Counted from the stretch's first letter, positions 29,490-43,177 are shown. The stretch is DNA of 64,000 nucleotides from Dipteris shenzhenensis (GCA_047967505.1 CM106540.1); one strand, 5' to 3'. A program made the numbers and translations. Notes: generated from the letters alone by a model not told the origin.

Positions 29490-31865
29490 AGGTTGGTTCA
29501 CACCATCCAGTTCCCTGCCATCCTAGTAGGCCCGATGGGTCCGGACACCAACACAAAAAATTGGTATCACGGCCCATGCAGGCTGCCAACTCCTCCAATC
29601 ATTACATGATTGGCCCATTCCATCTCTTCCAACTACTACACCAATCACATGTTGGTGGCATAAATTACCAGCCTGATGACTGCCGACTGGTGTGAACCAC
29701 CACACCCTGTGGCCATCCTCCAATTCTATATCCTCCTCCATGAGTTCACATGCTGGTGATTTTGTGGGGCATGTGTGCATGGTCAACTGTTGGGCTCCTT
29801 CTCTACAGTAGGGGCCAACCCAAAAACTAGTTTCTAGGTACGAGCTAACGAGGACAAGGTGGTTTGCAAACTAGGCCCTAAGTTTCTTTCTTTCAAATAC
29901 TTTAAGAAAAATCCAAGTTTCCTTGAGAAATTTAAGGTACTAAAGACGAATTGAGAAAGAACAACCAAAAAAGGGATTGACCAACAAATGTGGTGTGCTT
30001 CCTCCAAAATTTTAGAAAACTTGAGAAGCCCCATATATCATGGTGTAGGAGACTTCTTGTTCTACAACCCTACCCTACCCTTACTATCCCTTAAGTCCCT
30101 TGAGGTGAGAATTTCCAACCCCAAAAGGTTACCCCTTTGCAACTCTCCTTCACATATTATCGCCTCTCTCTTAACTCGGGCCCCTACAAATCTCTAAACT
30201 ACATAATGCCTTGAAGTCCTAAAGAATACGTAACAAAACTACCCATTTTCTCACTTCATCCATCCTTACACTCAAATCCTTTCTCTTTTATCTTTCTCCT
30301 TACCATTTGATCAAAAGTCTCATCATAGCCCTTCTAGCTAGAGCCCACGTAGTACAAGGATATTTGTAACTTCCAAACACCTTTATCCATACAAGGAAAA
30401 GATCTTGAACTTAAGCCCTTCTTCTTGTTCCATGTAATATCCTCCAAGGCACCCTCAGTGTCAAGTTTACCATAGTCCTTTAGGTTGTGCTCATTGTTAG
30501 CTGATGTCACCACAACGTCTACCATGCATGTATATCATTTGATATAAGATACTACATCCATAGGATATGGCCATGTTCTAGTTGCCAAAAAGTAGTTTTT
30601 ATTTATTTGCAAAATGTTATGCTTGGCACATAAACAAAGGTAAGCACCATTTTAAACTTGCAAATATGCACGGTTTGTGATAATCTTAGACAATACTATT
30701 AGTACTATCCTTAACATAGGGGGTAGTGGAAATGTATGAATGCCTTTGCTTTTATTCCATTTTTGAATTTTAAAGGTAATGTCCAGGTACCTCACACCCC
30801 CTTCTTATAATAAGGAAAGTAGAGATATAGACCTGTAAATAGAAGGGGAGAGGCAAACTCCTCCAATTGAGCCCTCATTATTATCCCCCCCATATTGGGC
30901 AACATCAAGAATTGATTTTAGTTCTTGCCAAATATGTACATGATCTTTAGTTCTATATGTACATCGACAAAGGCAAGCCCTGTTCTAAACTGACATTTAC
31001 ATGCTTCCATGCGATCTTGGGCATTTTGTTCACAATAAAGGCAATAGAGAGATAACCTTGTAAAGGAGAAGGGGAACTCTCCCAATCATAACCTCATTAT
31101 TATTATGCCTCCTTATATTAGGCCCCCTTTTTATCTCGCCTACATTAAAACTTTGAGAGTCGATGGATGCAACCACTTAGATGAATCTATATACTATTCA
31201 CAATACACAGTAGAAATCCATGTCTCACAATAAAGCTAAATAGAAAGAAGGTAGCATAGTAGCAAAAGAGAGAACAAGGAGGAATAGCTAGGGAAAATGA
31301 AGATTGAATGGTTAAGGAGAAGAGAGTCAGGGGAGAGGCTAAGTCAAGTGTAGTAAAAGGAGAGAAGGGGTTAAGTTGAGAGGCTAAATTGAGGGATATG
31401 GGGTGGCCCTAAGCTCACAAGAATGGAGACAGAGGGGTACAATAGATTGTAGGAGGACAAGAGAGAAAGTAGGGGTAAGGTATGAGCAAAGAGGCATCAA
31501 GAGACAAAGAGAGTGAGATAGTCCCCCCCCTCGGGCAACCCAATGCAGGGTTCATGATCCCCAAAGAAAAATCAAGCCTCTCCTCTTCATATTTTAACAC
31601 CTCTATAATTGAAACCCTACTAAAAGAAACTCATAAGATTTCCCTTTTTTGTTGATAGAAGGGGCATATTAGTCCTCTCTTTATGTTAATTAAGCTCATC
31701 CACAAGTGGTGCATGATAATACGACATTGATGTCGTACTTCTTGCTTGCAATGAGTGCAATGATAGTATACAAGTTAATTGTTTCTCTATTCGTCTTCAT
31801 GTTACGAAATTGTTATTTTGATATTTCTTGCTATGGAAATTATTTAGTCATGTGACTATGGTAGA
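29490..31865. other. AT-rich intergenic stretch
   Basis: No supported gene or transposon domain. The sequence is AT-rich, with purine-rich patches near 31220-31520. The listed short frames carry no recognisable motif. Confidence 0.5.
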
Positions 31866-31870
31866 GTATT

Positions 31871-33692
31871 CCATAGGAGTGCATTGGGCACGGCGGGGAT
31901 TGTAGTGGATGCTTTGTGGGGGTTTAGTTGGACGCCTAATTACCTATGTTTTGCTAGGCTAGATGGTTAGCATTATGGGTGATTCCATGTTAATACTAAT
32001 GTCACTAGTGTTACTGGTGTTATTGCAATTGGTCGCAAGGTGTGTATTTTGATGTCTTGATATCAAGTGTACAATTGTGTTGGGATTAGTTGGTGGATTC
32101 ACCAATTGATTGTAACAACTAACACAATTGGTGACTTGAGCATAGATGATGAGTTGGATAACGAGGAATAGAGATGGTGAAGATGATTTGGATTGATTGA
32201 AGTATCGAATGGTTGCCACCAAAGGCCATGGGCCATATTGTAAAGTAATGAATATTAAGCCATGGGCTAATTTATTTTATTAATTGTGGATGAGGGCATA
32301 TTAAGCCTTGTGATATTTTAAGCTCATGGAGCTATGTTGAGCAATATTATGGACAAGGGATGCTTTTGGATGTACTATTATTGGCTCTTTGCTTTTTGGG
32401 AATTACAAATATATATACTCTAGATGGGAAGCAAGAGCCACCATATAGGAGGGGGCAAATTTGACCCCATGCAATGTCGCTCTCTCTTTCTCTTCTCTCC
32501 CCTTTGTAACAATGGTATTAGAGCCTAGTTATGCTCTAGCCTGCCTGTGGGAGGCAAGAGACATGATTTTCTCCAATCTGATAACATAGTCATTCTCAGA
32601 ATTTTCTTCCTGATCATTTTCGACTACTTGATCGCAAGGTTTTAAGTTCGTATGGAAAAGTTGTCAAATATGCTTTAAAAATCAATGCTACAATTTCAAT
32701 TGACTTGCACTAGCTTGTTCAAAGGGTATGTGCTAATTCTTTTGAGTGGTTGGATCACTATATTCTGACTTGAGGTAAGAAATTTGTGGTTGTTCTTTTC
32801 ACTGCCTACTATTAATGAATTGGTAGAAGCAGTTTTTGGATAGGAAGATGAATAGCCACGACTTGAGATGACTTAATCTTAGGGCATGAGGGCAGAAAAG
32901 ATTCATATTCTTATAGAATGAATGATATTTGAAGTAATAGTAGCATCATGTGTTTTCAAGAATTGAAGTCGTATGAAAATCGCAATAGGGATGTCGCTCT
33001 CTTAAGCAAAAGACCACGGCTTTTTTATTTCAAAGAAAGCAATATGATTAAATCAAGAATCGAGAGCCATAGGAGCGCACTGGACGTGACGAGGTCCTAG
33101 TGGATACTTTGTGGGGTTTAGTTAGGACGCCTAACTACCTATGTTTTGCTAGGCTAGACGGTTAGTATTATGCATGATTCCATGTTAATAGTAATGTCGC
33201 TAGTGTCACTGGTGTTATTGCAGTCAATCGCAAGGTGTGTATTTTGATGTCTGTATATCAAGTGTAAAATTGTGTTGGGATTAGTTGGTGTGATGATTCG
33301 TCAATTGATTGTAACAACTAATACAATTGGACGCTTGAGTACAGATGATGAGTTGAATAATGACGAACAGAGATAATGAAGGTGATTTGGATTGATCAAA
33401 GTATCGAATGGTTGCCAAAGGCCACGGGCCGTATTGTAAAGTAATGAATATTAATAAGTAGTGGGCTAATTTATTTTATTAATTGTAGATGAGGGCATAT
33501 TAAGCGTCGTGATATTTTAAGCTCGTGGAGCAATGTTGAGCGATCCCTCTAATTGCGGACAAGGGATGCTTTTGGATGTACTATTATTGGCTCTTTGCTT
33601 TTTTAGAATTGATGGGAAGCAAGAGCCACCATCTAGGGGGGGCAAATTGGACCCCATGTAGTGTTGTTCTCTCTTTCTCTTCTCTCTCCCAC
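31871..33692 (+). mobile_element. Direct-repeat pair, probable small non-autonomous LTR element
   Basis: About 640 bases (31871-32511) recur at 33067-33692 with substitutions and small indels, 1196 bases apart. The left copy ends CTTTGTAACA and is followed by TGGTATTAGAGCC (32513-32525), one change from a Copia primer-binding site. Both copies end in a pyrimidine-rich TCTCTCTTTCTCTTCTCTC. The internal region of about 555 bases has no coding potential. A TRIM/LARD-like element fits; a clear polypurine tract and exact LTR starts were not found. Confidence 0.6.
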
Positions 33693-34890
33693 TTGTTTCC
33701 TTGTTCTTGGTTTCTATGGTTTTGGTAAATCATGAATTTGTGATCATATTCAATTTAATTTTTGTAACACTTCAACTTGGACACCTATCATTGCCATATG
33801 TAAAGGGAAAACTTATGGGCTAGTAATTGACGTTCACTTGATACACATTTCGCTTAAATGAAGATGAATAATCAAGATTTCTAGCAATAGTCAATGTGGG
33901 AAGAACAATGAACATACAAATCTTTAAAACAAGGCTATGTTTAAATATGGTGGCTAGTACTATTCTTCAATAAATCATTCCTTCTATCTCTACCCTAAAC
34001 CCATTAATATTTTTTTTATTCTTTTCAATCAACATCCTTATGTTATCAACATAGTATACCTATACATAAAACTAAGATAAGGTTGAATGGTAGCATGTGC
34101 ATCAAACTCATATTTGCATCACTTAGTTGATACTCTAAAAAATTAACACAACATCGTGAGAGGAGACAACATGAAATAGTGTTGGATGAAGCTCACCATT
34201 TGCTCACCATTTAACTCCTTTAAATAACCCTAGCAAACTGAATGGCCATTATTAAAACATTTTATCTATACTAGATTTAAGTTCTTGAAAATGACATATC
34301 TTGGCATACCAATAAACTAGTCTTCACTTTCAATAATACTTGATGAATTTTTCTTCATTTTTATGAACAAGTTACATGGTAGAGAAAAAGCTAAAAGCTT
34401 CCTTTAGAACTTGCAAGCATTCAACTCGTATTCACAAGTTTCAAAGTCATATCTCAAGTTATGCTTAGTAATTAGATCTGTATTACATTGCAACAAGAAA
34501 TAGAGGGACTCATAGTATGAGCAATCGAGTATGGGCTTGCTATGCTCGCACATGGTTAGTCGTATTCCATTCATGTGACCAAAGGCATGACCATCATGCA
34601 TATTCTTCAATAATAAAGGCTCCTCATTTGGGGGGTGTGAAAAGGGGGGGGTATAAGTTGGGATGAATAGAAACCTAAATAGAGGAGGTGAATTTTTCTT
34701 TTTTATGGTGTTAGTATTTCTTTACTACCTTACTCCTACAACTTTATGCAGTCTAGTGTTAATACTCCATGAGTGACTTTTAGGAGATGATGTTCAAGTA
34801 ATGCTATGGTTGCTTGCATCTTGCTAGACCAAGACACACAATGAGCATTCAACATGAATGTGTATCTTAAAATAGACTCACATTTGGGCC
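33693..34890. other. AT-rich sequence without recognised features
   Basis: Old, AT-rich sequence. The 68-codon minus frame at 34404-34610 has no motif I recognise. It may belong to the decayed Copia just to its right, but this could not be shown. Confidence 0.4.
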
Positions 34891-35290
34891 TCCCCCTTAA
34901 TCTGCATCACAAAACCCCTCAAGCTATGGCTTTTTTCATTTGGGCCCTCTTTCATATATGCCAACCTATGGTTGGTTGTCCCACTAAGGTATCTAAAAAT
35001 TTGCTTCACTCCATTCCAATGGTGGACACATGACTTTTCCAACCATGAACTAGCTCACAAGAACTATTCATAGCAAATATCAAGCCATGTTGATGTTTTT
35101 AAGTAGATGAGCTTACCAATGGCATGTGGCTATAATGAAGGATATGAAAATGATGCACTTTCCAACTTTTGCAATTTGCACCCAATCTCATAGTTATACT
35201 TAGAGATATAGCATCCAACATTCCAAAGTAATCCAAAATGGAATCAATGTACCTTATTTAGCTAAAAAATATGTCCTAAATAAAGTAATA
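34890..35290 (-). pseudogene. Heavily decayed Copia reverse transcriptase/RNase H remnant
   Basis: On the minus strand, pieces in shifting frames read like Copia: YIDSILDYFGMLDA (family: YI.DVL.RF.M.D), then a region with INMA, then HHWNGVKQIFRYLSGTTNH (family: HW.AVKRILRYLKGT). The order and spacing fit the segment between the reverse transcriptase palm and RNase H. Many stops and frameshifts indicate an old copy; LTRs were not found. Confidence 0.5.
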
Positions 35291-36270
35291 TCCCTAGCAA
35301 TTAATGTAGCCAATTAATTTTCGTAAGAATCGTCACATTTGCTATCACATTAAAAAATGATACTGAATTTGTCTTTGAGAAAATACCTCTTACAGCAACT
35401 GAATAATTAGTACCTAACTTGGAAAAACTTGCAAAATGTTGCTTGCTCAGATCTTATCACCCATGTTTTGGAGCTTAGGACCTATTCCCATTACTAGTTA
35501 TAAAGCACTAATTAAGGCTCTTAATAAAGTGTCTACATCAGTGTGCATTCCCATTATCATTTTTAGAATGTAGTTAAGTTAAATCTCCTAACTACTTGTT
35601 GAAAATGTTTGTAAATGTAACCCCTTCAAAGTAGGTACTTTAAGGACTTTTAAGAAGAGAAAGAGTTGGAATCATGGTCAAGATCAACTAGGAACTATAC
35701 AACATGGGCACTCATTTGAAAGGTCTTGAAAAGAAGAATCCATGGTGACCTTAACTTTAAAGAAATGACTTTGGATCAATGAGATCAACCATTTTGCATA
35801 AAAATACCCTGAAAGTTTTATTTAAGACCAATTAGTGCATAACATAATGGGCTACCAATGGGAATGTAATTTCCATTTTAAGGTTAACTTTAACTTAACA
35901 TAACTAGTTATGTTCAGCTCACTAACATAACCTAATTGCTAGTGGGAAAAGGCCCTTAGAAAGCCAATACCCCTTGAAGACATATTGCTATAGATCCTCA
36001 TAGTCAGCATACAAGTAGTAGTCCTCTCCCTTAAGCATGCATTTTAGCTTCTCTAAATGATGGTTAATGTTGTTATTCCGCCATAGTAGTACTTAGTTTT
36101 CCATTGCTTTGCCATTCATTCAGCTTCCTCTACCCCAAAAGAAACTAGATGGAACGGAGAGTTGTGAACCCACTTGATTTATAAAATTGTACATAAAAAT
36201 GTGCCTTACTTTATAGCAGGTATGCAAAAACTTTGATAGGGTTAGTACAAAGCTTAGAAATCCATAGATT

Positions 36271-36305
36271 ATCTATAGTAGTTTTTGACAAAAACTACTA
36301 TAGAT
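36271..36305. repeat. Perfect 35-base palindrome
   Basis: The arms ATCTATAGTAGTTTTTG (36271-36287) and CAAAAACTACTATAGAT (36289-36305) are exact complements around a single A. No flanking target duplication was seen. Confidence 0.9.
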
Positions 36306-36419
36306 GGTAGAGCTTTGGGAAGTTATGATGGCTTCAAAATTTCAAGAATGGACTTGCGCAACATCAAATCGATAAATCGATTGTGAAATCAAAGGGCAGG
36401 AAATTTTGTGAATCAGTTC

Positions 36420-36520
36420 ATGAATGTACATAGAATTTTATAAAGTTATAGAGTTAACAAGACATAAAAATGTACATAAAATCTTATAAAGTTATAGAGT
36501 TAACACGACATAAAAATGCC
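36420..36520. repeat. Two-unit tandem repeat (about 52 bases)
   Basis: ATAAAGTTATAGAGTTAACA followed by a GACATAAAAATG motif is repeated with few differences. Confidence 0.8.
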
Positions 36521-37731
36521 ATCGAGCACTTTTACGTCCTTCTACCAAACTAGTGCCAAGGTGTTGAAACAAATAATATGCGTATTAAAGCTCCACCACA
36601 CAAAAGCATAAGAAGTAAATATTGTGTTCTACAGTGGAATGCAATACATGTGAATGCAATTTGATGTCACACTAACTTACCCAAAGAAGCACAACTACAC
36701 ACACTAGGTGGGCCATGGGCACTCAACATGGTGATATCCAACAAATGCCACTTTCCCACATTATTGAGAAACAATTCTGCGATGGCCAAACATTCAAATG
36801 AATATCTAGGATTAGTATTAATAATTTCGCTAAGTTTTTCATGAAAATAGATTTTAGATGGACGGTTCATGCAGGGACTTACAAGCATGGGTGGCCGTTT
36901 TTAAAGACTACTAAGCCATGCATGTGAGCTTAAGGTTATCATAGAATCAACCTGCCATTTTTAAAAACTATCAAACATGCAATAAATCACAATTTGAACA
37001 TTTCTATGATTATTCATATAGCTACAATGTCGATCTTGTGAAAGTCTATCGACTAGGGTTAGAACTACATATGCTTTTAACCCTATCATGTATCAAAGCA
37101 TAAAAATCTTTGGCCTATGGACAAAACTAAGTCTTTGGGATGAGTTACTGAATGTAGGTGGATGGGATGGCCAAGACACCACATGAAGGATTGAAAAAGT
37201 TTCCTCCAAGAAGGTGGGAATTAAGGGGGTTATTGACCTTGCAATCTTTAGCTTCTATGATCAGCCTCTCATTTTTATTTTCCCTCTTTCTCCCCCTTCA
37301 CAACTTGCCCAATATTAAGCCTCTCCAAGAAAGGCAACTAAGTATACCCTCTAATTAATGATCAAAGCAAAAGACTCTCTCTTTTCCATAATTGAGAAAT
37401 AGAGTGGGAAAAGTTGAAGAATTCAGATGCTCACATTTATGCAAATGATTCCCCATTAAAAAAGATGTCTCTTTGAAAATGTCGTCTCCTTAAAGTAACT
37501 CCTCCATGAGTGGCCAAGCCACGCGAGGCACATGATACCATATCCCCATTGCCCACACAATGGAAACCCCTTTTGGTCAAGAGAATATTATATCATGATG
37601 TTCTTTAAAAACTCAATTTTATCCTAGAGTTATTCGAAATTCATATAATTCATCTTCTTAGAGGATGCTTCACAAGCAAGTGACCACATTGCTAAGAGAG
37701 AGTGGAATTAGTTATACCTTGGACGTTGTTG

Positions 37732-37825
37732 AAACTTGACTAATATAAATATATATAAATCTAAATAAATAAATCTAAATATAGATATTTATTTAGATTT
37801 ATATATTTTTATATTAGTCAAGTTT
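37732..37825. repeat. Long AT-rich hairpin (39-base arms)
   Basis: The left arm (37732-37770, AAACTTGACTAATATAAAT...) pairs with 37787-37825 with one mismatch, around a 16-base loop. It resembles a foldback MITE or other palindromic sequence. No target duplication could be confirmed. Confidence 0.9.
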
Positions 37826-37827
37826 TA

Positions 37828-37833
<6 letters not shown>

Positions 37834-37912
<79 letters not shown>
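37834..37912. repeat. (GA)n microsatellite
   Basis: A GA run of about 79 bases with one AAAG interruption, starting 8 bases after the hairpin. Confidence 0.95.
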
Positions 37913-37914
<2 letters not shown>

Positions 37915-38787
37915 TCATGTATTCTCTTCTCACACAAGAAGAACATTATGTATTCATGTGAACTTGTTTATTTCCATGGGGCAACATTTTGAGAGCAACT
38001 CTTGAACATCATGCCTCATATTCAAAAAGAGGAAGTAAAATATCTGATGAAGAGATAACCGTAACTTTTGCATTTGCAAGTCCTTTCATGTTGATAAAAT
38101 AATTGAATGGTCAGCTTTCAAATGATTTACTTTGTTCAAGGAAGAGATGGTTTTCTTCTTTTTCTTTCTCCTCTTCTTCTTTTGCATCACAATAAGAATA
38201 AGAAAATCTCTTTTGGTTAAAGGAAGAGATGGTTAGTTCAATTATTATTGTTCTTCTTTTGTATGAAAAAAGAACAAGAGAATTTGCTATTTAACAAAGG
38301 AAAAACTTTTTATATGACCTTAGAGTGGGAGGGTCCGTATTGACCTTCTACGACTAATGATTGGGGTGACTCTTAAAAAAGGAGGGTGAGCCAAGCACCC
38401 AAGGGTGGTATGAAACACCTTGAAGTGGGAAGGGCCCAATATACAAATAATTGGGAGGAGACACCCCTTTGGAGAGGATCATATGGGAGTTAGGCCATAT
38501 GAAATCCACAAACACCATGTTATGCCATTGATGGGCTAGATACATCTTGAAAAGGTGGATTTTCATGACTTGTAAGAGATTATGATGAAGCTCAGTGTGT
38601 TACGATGCTAGATACGTTCATGACTCCTAAATGAGTATCATTGGCTAAAATTTGATCTCTAGTAGGATCCAATTGAGCATCTGAAGAATTGCAAAAGTCT
38701 TCACATGTGAAGACTTAAGATTGACTATAATTAGCAAAAGTCTATGTCAAAGCTTGGTGGTTGCTATTGAGAAAGTTCACTATTGAG

Positions 38788-38926
38788 AAAGTTTGCTGGC
38801 TCACAAAGCAAACTAACATCTTGCGCGGATAATTTTTCCAAATTATAGTAGGAAAAAGTTTGTTGGCTCACATAGGCAAATTAGCATCTTGAGTGGATAA
38901 TTTTTCCAAATTATAGTAGGAAAAAC
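38788..38926. repeat. Two-unit tandem repeat (about 70 bases)
   Basis: Both units contain GTTTGYTGGCTCACA and GGATAATTTTTCCAAATTAT with only a few differences. Confidence 0.85.
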
Positions 38927-39280
38927 TATCAAAGCCTACCAATTAGCTTAGTGTAACATAATATTCTTAGTTCCTTAACGTAGCATGTTTAAATAGTATA
39001 GTCCTCCTATGATGCCGTGTCAACTAAAGTTATGTTAACCGCTGTTCCTTTAATATGACATTTTTTAAATCATGTGCTGTATCAACATTCTAAGGTGGTG
39101 GTGACATGCTTAATTTGAAGCTTAACGTGCTAAAAGAGCTCTCAAAGAATAGATCTAATTCTTCCCCAAATGATATTGATGAGTGTACTATTGACTTGGG
39201 AAAACAGTCATGTAGCTAATACATGCTTTAAATCTTTGTAAGAGTGACCTTTTTTATTAAGTTCTATCATGGTTAGGCAT

Positions 39281-40306
39281 CTTTATTACGCTATCTCAAC
39301 ATTGCTTCTTTCCTCCTATCTTATTTTTAGAGTTGTGCTCTTTATAAACAAAGAAGGATGTTGATGCACTTGTTTTGGGCTTCAATAATACTTCACTAAC
39401 TACTCCATTCAACAAATGGAAAGACCACAAGGCATTTTTGAGAACCTCAAAATGTCTTCTACATGCAATAAGGAGTCATTGTACCTTCAAGATGATTATG
39501 TGCAACTCAAATTTATCTAACTTTTTTAATACATTAGACAACTTTATTACAACATCTCAACATTGCTTCTTTCCTCCTATCTTATTTTTAGAGATGTGCT
39601 CTACTTAAACAAAGAAGGATGTTGATGCACTTGCTTTGGGCTTCATCGATACTTCACTAACTACTCCATTCGATAATTGGAAAGAACCCAAGCCATATTG
39701 GAGGACCTCAAAATGTCTTCTACATGCAATAAGAAGATTATGTGCAACTCAAATTTATTAAACTTTTTTAATACATTGCTAGGAAATAATCGAGGAATGA
39801 GTTTTCACCTTGAAAGCTAATTATGGAAACATGATTCTTTTACATTCTCAACTACAATGCAATGTTGCTATCCTTGGAATGTTACAAATTCACTCTAATT
39901 CAACCACCCTTTTTCAATACAATTGTTAGAGAAAGACGAATGTGTTCTTGCACTGATAGCTAGTTATGGAAGCATGAGCCCTTGACATGCTCTATCATGA
40001 TGCAATGTTGCTATACTTGGAATGCTACAAATCCACTCTAGCAATGGTTGGAATGCTCTTTGCTTGAGGTTTTGTGCGAGAATCACCACCATGTTTTGCA
40101 ACTCCTCTCACTCTACCATGGGACAAGATCATTGAACTAAGGAAAGTCAATGGTGAATACAAGCAACTTCAAAGTTGGATATGTGTAAGATGAAAAGCAA
40201 ATCATCAAAATTGTAGGAGAGCTCAAGTCAATGGTGAATACAAGAACTTCAAAGTTGGATATGTGTAAGATGGAAAGCAAATCATCAAAATTGTAGGAAT
40301 GCTCCC
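39281..40306. repeat. Cluster of three local tandem duplications
   Basis: First, a unit of about 261 bases at 39281-39541 and 39542-39778 (shared CTCAACATTGCTTCTTTCCT). Second, a unit of about 143 bases near 39793 and 39937 (shared ATGCAATGTTGCTAT). Third, a unit of about 81 bases at 40146 and 40227 (shared GTCAATGGTGAATACAAG). The duplications are adjacent but use different sequences. No coding potential is supported. Confidence 0.8.
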
Positions 40307-40941
40307 GCATAAAACATAGAGATTGGAAATTTGATTTCACTTATGGGAAAGGCTCTTTAAGTCAAAGTTATGGTCAATCTAGAGTTATGTAGAAATAAGT
40401 ATGGTGAGCAAAGTTACATGAGCATTGCATGTCTATTTGCATAGTGTTTTAAGATAGCCTCATTTATTGTGAAAATCCTTATCAACATAGACTACACTTA
40501 TCCAAAGTATCGTTCATAAAGGCCACCCATTATATCATCCATTAGCAATTGATGCTACAACCCCATACACACCACCTTAGCCTTTGAAAAATGGTGAGAC
40601 TGCAAGCATAAAATTAATTTGGAAAAACATGTTTGAAAACAAAAATAACAAGCTCTGAATAGAATCAAGGGAAATTCAAGGTTGACTAACATAGTAATTA
40701 ATGTTTTAGCATGTGATCAACAACATCATTAATGAGAATGACATTGATCATAGTGAGCATCCATGATAAGTGCAAGCTAACATAAAGGAGGGAGAAGGTT
40801 CACTTTATATTACTGCATGGGAACCTCAAAATAAGGTAAACAGTATATACACACACAAAACACGATACACATCCTTTGTGCGAAGATTTGTTAATCATTC
40901 TGTGTTGCCTACCAGGCCTAATCTAATCATGAATTCATTTT

Positions 40942-40942
<1 letters not shown>

Positions 40943-40983
<41 letters not shown>
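40943..40983. repeat. (GA)n microsatellite
   Basis: A GA run with one GATA interruption. Confidence 0.95.
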
Positions 40984-41059
40984 GTGAAACAAAAGCAAAA
41001 TTAGAAGGGACAGGCATGGGGTGAGTGGCAAGGACTTGGCGTAAAATTACCAGAGGGAC

Positions 41060-43160
41060 ACTTTTTGAGAAAAAGTGTAAAAGAGAGAGCTGCCTTAGCA
41101 AGCAGTGCTAACAAACCAAGATTTGTAACCTTCTCTGTTATTGTCCTTCATAAAAAGATCGCCCACCCAGTTGTAAACTCCTCCGTATTGTCCTTCATAA
41201 AATTGGAGCCTTTAGGCTCATCAGCACTACCCTGCAGCTCGAAAAACTTTTCAGGCAGTTAAAAGTGTACCACAAGTTCATACACCTTTTCCAATGGGTT
41301 GCATACCACAACAATTTTACAAGCTGATGACAAGCAAACTGCAACTCAAGGACTCAGACACGTTACTTTTTCAGCAAAGCTACAAGCTATTCAGCCGAAC
41401 GAGACCTTAAGAAATCATCATAGTCCCGATTTCAAGCCAACGCAGGCACCACACATCGTGAGAGCCCGAGCTGTTCGCCACTCGCAGAAAAACCTTAGCA
41501 ATGCGATGAAAACGAAGTGTTAACAACAGGACTCAGGCTATGGGTGGTGATCTACAGGGTGGTCATCAGGGCAGAGAAGCCAGTAAGACCAAATCATCCA
41601 ATCGTTCATCACAGTCCCGAAGGGCGAAGCGGCGACCAACTGAGGGAAGAGCTTTGAAAATTCGAATCAATTGCTCCATTCCACCTCAGAGCTGTTGGTC
41701 TCGTAGCAAAGGTGAAAATCAAAATCAAGAGAAGCATAGAAGAGAAACGGATTAAGAGCACTTCTTGGAGACGACGGATGCCTTTCTTCTTTTCGAATGA
41801 TCCTTCTATAGGGCATTTGAACGAAGTCAGCCCTAACCCTAGACCGAACCCTCCCCTTAATCGAACTCTAGTTACCTGCCCTCCACCACATGCTCCACGC
41901 ATGTCACCCGCAGCCAAGGCACATGCCTTGCCTCCACCACCCACATAGGGTTTGGGAAACTAGATCCAGGCTGTATCAATTGCTCAAAATTCATGTGATC
42001 TCCTCATAGTTCACAATTGAACCTACAATATAAATGCGAAGATAGCTTCTGAAGTTTTAAATGCAATTGACATGTCCTTAAAATTAAATCTACAAAATAA
42101 GTCTCGATTTTATTATTAATTATACTTCAATAGCATTCTCCGTTCAACAATGGCGCTTTGATTCATGTGCATAACCACATGTGGAGGGACAGTTGGTAGT
42201 ACATAACAACACATGCACATAATATCCACACGTTCATGTGGGGCCCGGGGGAGGGTTGGCACACTTCTTCTCCAAAAATTATAAGACCAAGGAATGGGCC
42301 CTTCCTTGGGATTTGATTCTGTTGTTCTTTATAATTGGATAGCATTTTGTATTCAGCAGATAGTACTTCGATGCAAGTACATAATCACATGTTCATCTGG
42401 AGAGTTGGCACAGTAAGACCAAGAAATGCGCTTCCTTGGGATTTTCACACATCAAACTTGGAAGATTGCATTTTTTATTTCGCAGATCACACAATCGAAT
42501 GCTATCTTGATAAATATTCTCTTCATTTTCTCATGAACAAAGTCACATATTATAGCAAAAGTACCTAGTTTATGAATGTGCTCGTAGATGACAACGTGCA
42601 TCAATCACTTGCAATACATGTATGGAACCCACAATGTAAATATGAAGACATATTACAAAGTTGAAATGTGAGCCGAAAGTGTGAAGCAATCTCTTGAGGT
42701 GGCCAATTATTGAATCAAACTAATAGAAGAAGGGGAAATTTTTAGAGAATACAATCTTTGAACTGTGGTAATAGAAGATGGATTTTTGTAGCATGAGTCT
42801 TGTTTCGTTGGCAAGAATGAGCGCAAAACTAGATGGATTAGAGGTTGCTTGGAAGGAGCTTGAACTTTAGGGATAGCAAAAGTGTAAAGAGACCAAACAC
42901 ACAAATAGGCGGTGTTGTTCTTGGCAGCTCGTGACGAGCTACAAAGAACATAGAGGAGCTTGGATGCTATGTTGGGACAACGGATTTCAAGAAGCGAGCA
43001 ATAAATTCCTGTGAATGCCATCTAGCTTATATTCTAGTAGTAGCTAGGGCCGCATGATTTTGTGCCATGCTTGCAACAACAATACTATGGCTGAGAACTC
43101 AAATATAGGATAACTAAAGAATTTGAGTCAAATTTAGACAATGGATTGAAGAAGCAAAGA
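41060..43160. other. Intergenic stretch, one GC-richer patch
   Basis: The patch at 41540-41945 is richer in G/C and has minus and plus frames of 111 and 78 codons, but neither shows a known motif. Weak duplications occur near 42160-42440, with CCTTGGGATTT twice after AAGACCAAG. No gene is claimed. Confidence 0.4.
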
Positions 43161-43177
43161 GAGGATTCATGCGATAT

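Noticed and set aside
31850-31870. Second hAT end (GTGACTATGGTA resembles the element end at 11192)
   Set aside because: The match is about 12 bases, with no opposite end, subterminal GTTTCG cluster or target duplication.
41540-41948. Host gene exon on either strand in the GC-richer patch
   Set aside because: Frames of 78-111 codons with a GCAG|GTAACT-like donor exist, but there is no recognisable protein motif, partner exon or consistent frame.
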